Part shown: positions 14,101 to 20,844 of the stretch, one piece after another
Numbering within the stretch: the stretch's first letter is position 1
How the letters are laid out: every line of letters begins with the position of its first letter
Source of the DNA: CAZAQS01 sp046485135
GTDB taxonomy: Bacteria; Chloroflexota; Anaerolineae; Anaerolineales; UBA4823
DNA: 22,341 bases
NCBI GenBank assembly: GCA_046485135.1
Contig: JAWOHN010000144.1
Span: 1-22,341, forward strand
Reading direction: 5' to 3'
Made by a program: the position numbers and the translations under genes
Notes under the pieces: model-generated
Databases searched by the model: none
Told to the model about the DNA's origin: nothing
What the model saw: the letters and a program-made list of their open reading frames with translations, nothing else

Positions 14101-14122
14101 CAACTGGTCAATTGACCAGTTG
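14101..14122. promoter_or_regulatory. 22-bp perfect palindrome (possible operator)
   Basis: A perfect inverted repeat with half-site CAACTGGTCAA. It contains AACTGGTC and GACCAGTT, the two half-sites known for the GntR-family regulator FadR, but separated by four bases rather than one. It lies between the csp terminator and a dead lipoprotein gene, just where that gene's promoter would have been. Confidence 0.5.
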
Positions 14123-14134
14123 GTAAACTCCCCA

Positions 14135-14377
14135 GTGGGCCTGGTCTGCCTGACTTTTGGGCTGCTTTTGTCTGGCTGCGTGTAACCGACCCAAGTCCCT
14201 GACATCCCCCCGGATCCTTTTTCGGCTCGGGCAGATGGGGAAGATGGCCTGCTGGTCGAGTGGAGCGGCAACAGTCGCGGCCATCGCCCAGGGGGTGAAT
14301 CCTTATTTGATCTGCAGATGGTTAATAACAGCCAGCATCCTTGGAATGGGGAATATTGCTTTTTAGCCGATTTTTAA
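14135..14377 (+). pseudogene. Lipoprotein gene remnant with stop after the lipobox
   Basis: The frame 14135-14377 reads VGLVCLTFGLLLSGCV, stop at 14183, then PTQVPDIPPDPFSARADGED and continues uninterrupted through LLVEWSGNSRGHRPGGESLF, then MVNNSQHPWNGEYCFLADF to TAA at 14375. The first part is a hydrophobic signal sequence ending in a lipobox (LSGC). The second looks like the start of a secreted beta-rich domain. The nonsense codon immediately after the lipobox cysteine, the absence of a proper start with basic residues, and the early end all point to a decayed lipoprotein gene. The last codons run into a large inverted repeat. The family is not recognised. Confidence 0.6.
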
Positions 14378-14415
14378 GTGTGGGGTGTTGTACAGCGCAC
14401 ACTTATAAATCGGCT
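14365..14415. repeat. 18-bp inverted repeat, one mismatch
   Basis: Left arm 14365-14382 and right arm 14398-14415 (AGCCGATTT-t/a-TAAGTGTG) pair in 17 of 18 positions around a 15-base loop. The left arm overlaps the end of the lipoprotein remnant. No T run follows on either strand, so it is not a classical terminator. Confidence 0.6.
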
Positions 14416-14445
14416 CTGTATATAAATGTAGGACTGACTAAAAAA

Positions 14446-15081
14446 TTATGGAGCGGGTGTGGTTTCGCAGGCTCTTTGCGCCATATCCACGATCAGGTAT
14501 TCTAAATCGGTGCGGGCGCGATAAAGGTAGGACTGCGAGGTGCCCTCCGCCTGGGTGACCAGGACATTCCCTTCATTCCAGATGTATTGCCAATCGATGG
14601 TGTAATCGACGATGCTGTCGGGCGGAGCTTCCAGGTTCAGTGAGAGCGTAAGCTCTTCTCTGCTCCCTTGAGTAAAGCTGTACAGGCTTTGCAGCCCGGA
14701 GATCACTTGGGGGCGCAGATCAGGCGTAATCTGGTTGTCAAGCTCAATCTCATATTCAAGCCAATACTGGCGCTCGAGGTTTGGGTTATATACATCACCG
14801 TTGGGGCAGTTCTCAATGCGGATGATTTCGGTCTCAAAGACCTCCGCCAGCGCGCCAATTTCGGAAAGCTCAACCAACGGTTCCGCTGGCGCCTGTGTGG
14901 CAGGTTGGTCGTTAGCCTTGGCGCGATTGCTGACAAATTGGTTAAAAAGGTCCACGCCAAATAACGCAACAAAACTGATCAGGATGATTACCACCAGAAC
15001 AATAATCACAGAATACTCTAAGACACCTTGCCCGTTTTCAGTAGATTTCCTGTTATCGTGTGCTTTCAAAGATGTTTTCAT
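14446..15081 (-). CDS. Flp/TadE-like pilin with large C-terminal domain
   Basis: A 211-residue protein. The N-terminus ENGQGVLEYSVIIVLVVIIL at about residues 15-34 is a type IVb prepilin signature: cleavage after NG would leave QGVLEY, with the conserved glutamate at +5 and tyrosine at +6, followed by a hydrophobic helix. Flp pilins are usually 50-80 residues; here about 160 residues follow, starting with a proline/alanine linker (PATQAPAEP) and continuing as an acidic, beta-rich domain with cysteines in ENCPNG and QRACE. This suggests a minor or pseudo-pilin displayed outside the membrane. The start is ATG 15081 with AGGAG ten bases upstream; the GTG three codons earlier is too close to it. 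No tad ATPase, TadC or prepilin peptidase gene is in the window. Confidence 0.7.
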   Translation of the reverse strand: MKTSLKAHDNRKSTENGQGVLEYSVIIVLVVIILISFVALFGVDLFNQFVSNRAKANDQPATQAPAEPLVELSEIGALAEVFETEIIRIENCPNGDVYNPNLERQYWLEYEIELDNQITPDLRPQVISGLQSLYSFTQGSREELTLSLNLEAPPDSIVDYTIDWQYIWNEGNVLVTQAEGTSQSYLYRARTDLEYLIVDMAQRACETTPAP

Positions 15082-15160
15082 TATGGACACGCTCCTATCA
15101 TCATAAGTGTCATTTCAAACGGGCAATTCCTCCTCTTCTCCTTGTCTTTCACATTGGATG

Positions 15161-16123
15161 CTAGCGCATATTGACGGCAGCAGGCAGAAGGGCGTACTTC
15201 TGTATCGTCTGCTGGATAAATGATTTCAGCGGATGAATTGAGTCGATCAACAGTGTTTGGGTTTGTTTGGTACCTAACGCATTATACATATGGACTGTCA
15301 GATGCTTGATTAGGATTTGGTAAGCATCTACTGCGGACTGGATATCTTTGAAGACATGTGTGTCCTGCAACTGGTCCTCCACAATCTGTAAATACCAGGA
15401 TTGTGTACGCATGGCGTTATTCAAGTCACTCACCAGGGCTTTTAACTGGCCTGGACCGAGCTGCTTTGAATAATTTTGCAAGATTTCTCTTAGCAAATCG
15501 CCCAGCGCAATTCGCAAGGTTTGTTGTTGGTAAGATACCGAATCCGGGCGGGCTTCTAAGAAACTGATCCGGGCCGGGTTATCTAAATTATGCAGGATTT
15601 GTGCCAGACAATCGTCGCCTGTGTCAGTTGCGTTGGGGTTAGAGAAAACGCTATCCATGGGCAGTAGTTGTCCAAAGCGCATGGCCAGGTAGCCTTCAGA
15701 GCGAGGCCACAAAAAGTGAAACAGGCCATTTGCCCTTTGCGCCTGGCAAGTGTGAACGTAATCCTGCAACATATTTCCACTTTCAGCCAGGATTGCTTGG
15801 GCAGGAGGAGACCATTCTAAAACTTGGCGGGCAGCCCGTAACGCTACCCTGGGCAGGTTGATCGAGCGGATAGAGCCATCACCGTTCTTCCAAACCCCCG
15901 GGATTCCTGGTGGATCGATTTGCTTGGAACCATTTTCACTGATATGGAAAGCCCCAGCATCCTTTCCCTCACAAATTAATAAGACCAGTTGCTGCTCCGA
16001 GCTAAATTGGATCTCTACCAATCCGGTCAGGTAGTATTGGTAATTGATGCGTAATATACTCTGGGCATAGGCTGATGAGCCAGAGGCGATATGGTCGGTT
16101 GCGTGTGGAAAGAATCTAATCAT
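15161..16123 (-). CDS. Unrecognised 320-residue protein
   Basis: A soluble protein with no signal peptide and no clear transmembrane segment. The N-terminal third is beta-rich with a motif resembling regulator domains of the DUF4388 type (YLTGLVEIQF, QLVLLICEGKDAGAFHI). The middle contains WPRSEGYLAMRFG and a predicted loop. The last 140 residues are mainly helical (LGDLLREILQNYSKQLGPGQ, then LVSDLNNAMRTQSWYLQIVE). No catalytic or metal motif is seen. The start ATG at 16123 has no good Shine-Dalgarno. It precedes the pilin-like gene by 80 bases on the same strand, so a role in the same surface or signalling system is possible. The DUF4388 comparison is weak. Confidence 0.6.
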   Translation of the reverse strand: MIRFFPHATDHIASGSSAYAQSILRINYQYYLTGLVEIQFSSEQQLVLLICEGKDAGAFHISENGSKQIDPPGIPGVWKNGDGSIRSINLPRVALRAARQVLEWSPPAQAILAESGNMLQDYVHTCQAQRANGLFHFLWPRSEGYLAMRFGQLLPMDSVFSNPNATDTGDDCLAQILHNLDNPARISFLEARPDSVSYQQQTLRIALGDLLREILQNYSKQLGPGQLKALVSDLNNAMRTQSWYLQIVEDQLQDTHVFKDIQSAVDAYQILIKHLTVHMYNALGTKQTQTLLIDSIHPLKSFIQQTIQKYALLPAAVNMR

Positions 16124-16337
16124 AATAAATGAGCATCGCCAGGCGATTGGTCAGCAGATTAAGTCCAGCGAAGCGTGGGGGCAGTTTGCTTTGCTATGAT
16201 ACCGCAAATTGAGCAATACTGCCAGTATCATGGTTTTCGCAGGACTTTGGTACTAGCAGGGCTGCTATTATAACGGTCTGGGGTAAAATTGCGTAGGGTT
16301 TAGAAATTGGGTCAATGGGAATGGCTATGGTAGAAAA

Positions 16338-16820
16338 ATGAATGCGCCCAAACAATTGATCTATTTGCATGGTTTGTTCAGCGATAGCAGCGGAGTAAAG
16401 GCGACCCTGCTGCGCGGCCTCTTCCCTGCTATCCTGACGCCCGACTTCAGCGGACCGCTAGAGGAACGTATGGCCTTGCTCAATTCGCTGCTGATGGATA
16501 GCTGTGGTTGGACGATTGTTGGCTCGTCCTTCGGGGGCTTGATGGGCGCGCTCTTCACCTGCCAAAGACCGGACCAGGTTGAAAAGCTGATCTTGCTTGC
16601 GCCAGCCTTGATTTGGCCCGATTTTGCCACCGCCCCGCTGCAGCCTGTGGATGTACCCGTGATCGTCTACCAGGGCTCGCGTGATGAGCAAATACCGCCT
16701 CAGGAGGTTGAGCGCTTGGCGCGATTGGTCTTTACCAACCTGACTTATCACTTGGTCGATGACGACCACGGGTTGTATAAAACCGTACACTCGTTGGACT
16801 GGCAAGAGTTGCTCGGCTAA
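16338..16820 (+). CDS. YqiA-like small alpha/beta hydrolase
   Basis: A 160-residue alpha/beta hydrolase of the short YqiA/UPF0227 type, a putative esterase. The oxyanion/nucleophile elements are YLHGLFSDSSG at 9-19 and GSSFGG with the nucleophilic serine at about residue 64. The acid is the aspartate in YQGSRDEQIPP and the base the histidine in DDDHGLYKT. There is no cap domain. The substrate is unknown; relatives act on short-chain or aryl esters. No strong ribosome-binding site precedes the ATG. The gene converges with the DinB-zinc ribbon gene with only nine bases between their stops. Confidence 0.85.
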   Translation: MNAPKQLIYLHGLFSDSSGVKATLLRGLFPAILTPDFSGPLEERMALLNSLLMDSCGWTIVGSSFGGLMGALFTCQRPDQVEKLILLAPALIWPDFATAPLQPVDVPVIVYQGSRDEQIPPQEVERLARLVFTNLTYHLVDDDHGLYKTVHSLDWQELLG

Positions 16821-16829
16821 GGCAGCGGA

Positions 16830-17711
16830 TCATCCATTTCTGCTGAGTGTAGCCGCCCGGATCTGCCTGACCTGCAGCAGGTGGGAGCGCTCGTGTTTGG
16901 CAAAATAACTGGCCTGCTGCAGGATCGTTACTTGCCCAAATTCCTCATGTTCCCCGGTCCGCCACCAGCTTTCCATAGGCATCGTTTGCAAACGTTTCAG
17001 AAGCTCAAAGCGGGAGGCTTTCAATTGTTGAAAGATCTGGCTACCCGGTTTGGACTCTCCCTCATCCAGCATCCAAGCAGCCACTCCTGCCAGGGATGGA
17101 TTTTGTTCTGCCAGCATCTTTTCCACGCGGCCAGCCAACAGCTCTTGAGATACAAGCAAATGTTGCAGTGCTTCGCGGAAATTCCATTCGCCGGGTTCAG
17201 GATAGTATTCCATCTGCTCGTCATCAAGACCCTCGACCAGATCGCCGATTTCGTCGATTCCCGAGGCCAGAACTTTCAGGGCTTGTGCGGGAGGCAGGAG
17301 TTCCAAATACCATATGGGTAGGAATTCCCTGAATGTCAACGAATGTGCCCCACACTCTGTGCACGTAAGCGGCGTTTTTCCCAGATAGGTTTCAGCGCAG
17401 GTGCGGCAGACTGAAACCTGGGGTATCTCGGCCTGGGAGATTGCCCGTTTCTCGCGGATGCCTCTTTTTACGTTCCTTAATGCCTTTGCCAGCGCGGCCT
17501 GTCCTGGCGTGTCCTGCATGGCTTGGATGGCGCTTTCTACATTGGCTTCTAATGCTTGACTGCCTGTGGATAGCCCCTGGTTACTGAGGCGGATTTCCGT
17601 GGAAAAGGCGGCTGCCCACAGAAGCTTGGCAGCGTTATACAAGCCATCCATTTCTAACCGGCGAGCAAGTTGGATGAATTTAATAATGTTTTCCTGGCTG
17701 ATTGAGTCCAT
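16830..17711 (-). CDS. Rubredoxin-like zinc ribbon-DinB fusion protein
   Basis: A 293-residue protein with three parts. Residues 1-98 are helical, without a clear ferritin diiron site. Residues 100-130 hold a four-cysteine knuckle pair VCRTCAETYLGKTPLTCTEC, like the rubredoxin-like tail of rubrerythrins. Residues about 140-290 form a DinB-like bundle (PEPGEWNFREALQHLLVSQE, later KHERSHLLQVRQIR), where the histidines in QHLL and in HERSH would bind a metal. DinB enzymes are often thiol-dependent transferases. The N-terminal layout suggests an origin from a rubrerythrin-type protein, with possible redox or metal sensing. The start at 17711 has AAAGGTG seven bases upstream. It follows the ABC exporter on the same strand. 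Confidence 0.75.
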   Translation of the reverse strand: MDSISQENIIKFIQLARRLEMDGLYNAAKLLWAAAFSTEIRLSNQGLSTGSQALEANVESAIQAMQDTPGQAALAKALRNVKRGIREKRAISQAEIPQVSVCRTCAETYLGKTPLTCTECGAHSLTFREFLPIWYLELLPPAQALKVLASGIDEIGDLVEGLDDEQMEYYPEPGEWNFREALQHLLVSQELLAGRVEKMLAEQNPSLAGVAAWMLDEGESKPGSQIFQQLKASRFELLKRLQTMPMESWWRTGEHEEFGQVTILQQASYFAKHERSHLLQVRQIRAATLSRNG

Positions 17712-17792
17712 TGTTACACACCTTTTTTTAAATTTTGTCTACCTGATTCGGCAAAAGCCTGCGCAGGAATGGATAGGCTTCTAGGTCATTCT

Positions 17793-19757
17793 TCAAGCGT
17801 TTTGACGATTTCGGCTAAATTGGTTTTCATACAGATGAGCGTAAAGCCCTCCTTGCTCAACCAGTTCACGATGAGTGCCGTGCTCTACGACCTGGCCCCG
17901 GTCCATGACCAGGATCAGGTCGGCTGCCAGGATGGTGCTCAGGCGGTGGGCAATCACGATGCTGGTGCGCCCAGCCATGACCAGCTTGAGCGCCTCTTGG
18001 ATCAAGGCCTCCGACTCGCTGTCCAGGTGGCTGGTAGCCTCATCTAGCACGAGCACGCGCGGGTCTTTCAAGATTACCCGCGCCAGGGCAATACGCTGCT
18101 TTTCCCCACCGCTCAGGCGATAGCCGCGTTCTCCAACGATGGTATCGTATCCATCTGGCAGGTCTTTAATAAAGTCGTGGATATTGGCAGCCCTGGCGGC
18201 GGCTTCAATCTCTGCCTGGCTGGCGTCCAGCCGTGCATAGACCAGGTTGGTGCGGATGGTGTCGTGAAACAGATGTGTCTCCTGGGTAACCATACCGATC
18301 TGCTCAGCCAGGGAAACCAGAGTGACATGACGCAAGTCATGCCCATCGATCAGGATGCAGCCTGCGCTTGGGTCATACAGGCGCGGGATCAGATAGGTCA
18401 GACTGGTTTTCCCCGCGCCGCTGGGTCCCACTAGTGCAACCAACTGGCCTGGCTCTACCCGGAAGGAAACATCCTGCAGGGCGTATTCCCTCGCCTGGCT
18501 GGGGGCAACCAGCTCTTCATCGCCCAGGGCATCCTGGAAACCATGCCCATCTGCCTGCTTTTGGCCTGTGCTGCTGCCGGACAGGACAGCTGTCACATTT
18601 TCCATGGACCCGAAGCGGTGCACATCGCTCAGCAGGTTTTCTTTATTGATCTCATAACGAAAGGATACATTTTCGAAGACCAGCTCCCCACGTACATCCT
18701 GTAAGGGGATGGCGTCCGGTTTTTCGGTGATATCTTGTGGCAGGTCGATGATTTCAAAGACGCGCTCGAAGCTCACTACTGAGGTGGCAAACTCGACCGG
18801 TGCGTTGGTCAACCCCTGCAGGGCTGAGTACAGGCTGGTCAGATAGGCGCCAAAAGCAACGATGGTGCCAATGGTGAAAGCCCCCTGGATGACCAGGTAG
18901 CCGCCGATCCCGTACACCAGCGCTGAGCCCACAGCGCTGAGCAGACCGATGATGACGAAGAAAGAGACCCCGGTTACGGCTCTGTTGATGCCCACATCCC
19001 GAACTCTGACAGCCCTATCCTGGAAGCGCTCGATCTCCTGGTCTCTGCGTCCGAACAGTTTGACCAGCAAAGCCCCGCCGATGTTAAGGGTCTCGTTCAT
19101 CATGGCGTTCATTTGAGCATTGGCTTCCATATGCTGGCGGGCGATTTCTCTGAGACGGGCCCCCATTCGGCGGGCTGCCAGGATGAACAAGGGCAGGATG
19201 ATAATACTGATGATGGTCAACCGCCATTCAAGTGTCAGCATCACCAGCAAGACCGCGCTGGTCTGGATGATATTGGTGATGATCCCTACAATCGTATTGC
19301 TTATGGCGTTCTGCGCTCCGACGACGTCATTATTCAGGCGGCTCATCAGCTCGCCGACTTTGGTATGGGTGAAGAACCGCAGCGACATTCGCTGCAAACT
19401 GGCGTATAGGGCCACCCGCAGGTCGTAAATAACCCCTTCTCCGACCGATGCGTTCAACCGGCGCTGGATGACGTTGATCCCGCCGCCTATAGCAGGGATC
19501 AACAGCAATCCCAACGCCAATAAAACCAACCGGTCGATATCACCAGAAGGTATGGTCCGGTCGATCAGGTCTCGCAAGATCAAGGGTGTCAGCAGCGTCA
19601 AGCCTGTGGTCAGCAAGATCATTGCCAGCATACCGGCTATCTGCCAGCGGTAGGGTTTTGAATAGCCCAAAACGCGCAGCATCAATGCGCGCGTGACTTT
19701 GGGTTTTTCATCCGGCGATCTTATTAAGCTAAACCAACCGCTGCCGTGAAATCCCAT
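17793..19757 (-). CDS. ABC exporter, fused membrane and ATPase domains (MsbA-like)
   Basis: A 654-residue half-transporter, functioning as a dimer in the inner membrane. Residues about 20-330 hold six transmembrane helices with the usual coupling sequences. The ATPase domain, in numbering from one codon upstream, has Walker A GPSGAGKT (445-452), Q-loop Gln493, signature LSGGE (549-553, glutamate in place of the usual glutamine), Walker B VLVLDEAT (569-576) and H-loop His605. Between FRYE (367-370) and the strand YALQDVSFRV there are about 55 residues where relatives have about ten, an insertion beside the A-loop. MsbA-like exporters move lipids, drugs or peptides; the substrate is not evident. 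The start is ATG 19757 with AGAGGT four bases upstream; the TTG one codon earlier is less likely. It is 30 bases downstream of the DUF427 gene. Confidence 0.92.
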   Translation of the reverse strand: MGFHGSGWFSLIRSPDEKPKVTRALMLRVLGYSKPYRWQIAGMLAMILLTTGLTLLTPLILRDLIDRTIPSGDIDRLVLLALGLLLIPAIGGGINVIQRRLNASVGEGVIYDLRVALYASLQRMSLRFFTHTKVGELMSRLNNDVVGAQNAISNTIVGIITNIIQTSAVLLVMLTLEWRLTIISIIILPLFILAARRMGARLREIARQHMEANAQMNAMMNETLNIGGALLVKLFGRRDQEIERFQDRAVRVRDVGINRAVTGVSFFVIIGLLSAVGSALVYGIGGYLVIQGAFTIGTIVAFGAYLTSLYSALQGLTNAPVEFATSVVSFERVFEIIDLPQDITEKPDAIPLQDVRGELVFENVSFRYEINKENLLSDVHRFGSMENVTAVLSGSSTGQKQADGHGFQDALGDEELVAPSQAREYALQDVSFRVEPGQLVALVGPSGAGKTSLTYLIPRLYDPSAGCILIDGHDLRHVTLVSLAEQIGMVTQETHLFHDTIRTNLVYARLDASQAEIEAAARAANIHDFIKDLPDGYDTIVGERGYRLSGGEKQRIALARVILKDPRVLVLDEATSHLDSESEALIQEALKLVMAGRTSIVIAHRLSTILAADLILVMDRGQVVEHGTHRELVEQGGLYAHLYENQFSRNRQNA

Positions 19758-19787
19758 CAAAACCTCTTTTTGTTGTTGTGGATGCCA

Positions 19788-20072
19788 TCAATCGACTACC
19801 TGTACGCCTCGCCAGAAGGCTACGTGGTCTTTGATCTGTTTGGCGGCCTCTTTGGGCTGTGGGTAATACCTGGCCCCACCCTGATTGACCTTTGCTGCAA
19901 CTTCGATATCATAATAGCTGGCTACGCCTTTCCAGGGGCAGGTGGTGTGTGCGTCACTTTCCTTGAAGTATTGGCGCTTGATGGTGTCCGGTGGAAAGTA
20001 GTGGTTCCCTTCCACCATGATGGTCTGGTCGCTTTCCGCCAGTACTGCTTCATTCCAGATTGCTTTCGGCAC
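19788..20072 (-). CDS. DUF427 family protein
   Basis: A 94-residue protein matching DUF427: AIWNEAVLAESDQTIMVEGN, YFPPDTI, CPWKGVASYYDI and a C-terminal AAKQIKDHVAFWRGVQV. It is a compact beta-barrel family with widespread distribution and unsettled function. CPWKG with its single cysteine and the tryptophans is the family hallmark. The start is GTG at 20072, with AGGAGG five bases upstream deciding the start. TATAAT at 20097-20102 on the minus strand is a plausible -10, giving a leader of under 20 bases. The ABC exporter follows 30 bases downstream and may share the transcript. Confidence 0.92.
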   Translation of the reverse strand: MPKAIWNEAVLAESDQTIMVEGNHYFPPDTIKRQYFKESDAHTTCPWKGVASYYDIEVAAKVNQGGARYYPQPKEAAKQIKDHVAFWRGVQVVD

Positions 20073-20096
20073 GATTACCTCCTAATTTTGAGAGTC

Positions 20097-20102
20097 ATTA
20101 TA
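20097..20102 (-). promoter_or_regulatory. -10 element upstream of the DUF427 gene
   Basis: A consensus TATAAT on the minus strand, 24 bases before the GTG start. No good -35 is seen at 16-18 bp spacing. Confidence 0.4.
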
Positions 20103-20238
20103 CTTCAACCAGTTTGGCGTTGATCCCACCCTTTCGGCCAGATATTTTCTTAAGCGAAATAGAGTATTGCCCCGTCTTTTCCCTATCCGCGTTTCTCTAA
20201 AAGGATACTTTGAAGATGGGTCTGAAAACATCGCTTTA

Positions 20239-20680
20239 TGGGCCAATACCGGTTCTGACGAAGGGCGTAGCCACGATCCGCAGCTGCCCAAATTGGAAAA
20301 GAGCAGTCCAGTTTTTTGGCAAAGCATTTCAAGATGGCTCAGCAGGGTTTCGGTGGTGAGGGGAAGAGTATTCTTGCCGTAGACCTGCCAGTCTTACCCA
20401 CATCTATTGTTCCTTGATGGTACGGGCGATAGCTACCGGATATGCCATGGACCACGTTTCTGTGACCCCAGCAGGCTGGTGGAACCGGGGTTACGAGCTG
20501 CCGGAGGAACATCCCGGGCGAGCTCATCGGGTGTTGGAGAACATATGGACACATCCACCGCACTCGATTTCCTGTTTCAAATCGTTTGAGCATGAGCAGG
20601 CTGGCCAGGTGATAAGCGCTGCTGGAGCTCATCACATCGCCTCCAATGATGATGACTTCGGCAGTGGCAGGTAATTCCAT
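20239..20680 (-). pseudogene. Decayed FAD-dependent oxidoreductase (DAO family)
   Basis: It begins with a well-placed GAGGA and ATG at 20680 encoding MELPATAEVIIIGGDVMSSS, then SAYHLA, a damaged dinucleotide-binding motif (normally GGGxxGxSxAYHLA). After an unrelated stretch, TGRSTARI appears (compare GATGRS in sarcosine oxidase-like enzymes). After a frame change TTETLLSHLEML follows, and after another FQFGQLRIVATPFVRTG, as in the GxLxLAxT strand of that family. The frame then stops at about 20239. At least two frameshifts, a damaged FAD motif and loss of the remaining 250 or so residues make this a pseudogene. Function before decay: oxidation of N-methyl amino acids or similar amines. Confidence 0.6.
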
Positions 20681-20710
20681 ACTGTTCCTCTTCTGTCTCT
20701 AAAGAAATTG

Positions 20711-20762
20711 ACAAAAAACTGGTATGCGTGCTGGGCGCTAACTCCCTGAACACATACCAGTT
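20711..20762 (-). terminator. Intrinsic terminator of the DUF5667-like gene
   Basis: On the minus strand AACTGGTATG (20762-20753) and CATACCAGTT (20726-20717) form a perfect 10-bp stem around a 26-base loop, followed by TTTTGTC (six T in a row counting the end of the stem). It lies 28 bases past the TAA at 20790 and 83 past the TAA at 20845. Confidence 0.65.
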
Positions 20763-20844
20763 CTTCAGATTTGTTCCCTAAAATCAGGCTTAATCGTCAA
20801 TTTCGACTTTGGGTGTTTCCGTATCCTTGTCCTTTTCTTCCTTG

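Noticed and set aside
16195..16230. Overlapping inverted repeats ATGATAC/GTATCAT and ATACTG/CAGTAT
   Set aside because: Short arms, with no promoter clear enough to make an operator or riboswitch argument.
17755..17780. Hairpin AAGCCT/AGGCTT after the ABC exporter
   Set aside because: Stem of 6 bp with a 14-base loop and only four T; too weak to call a terminator.
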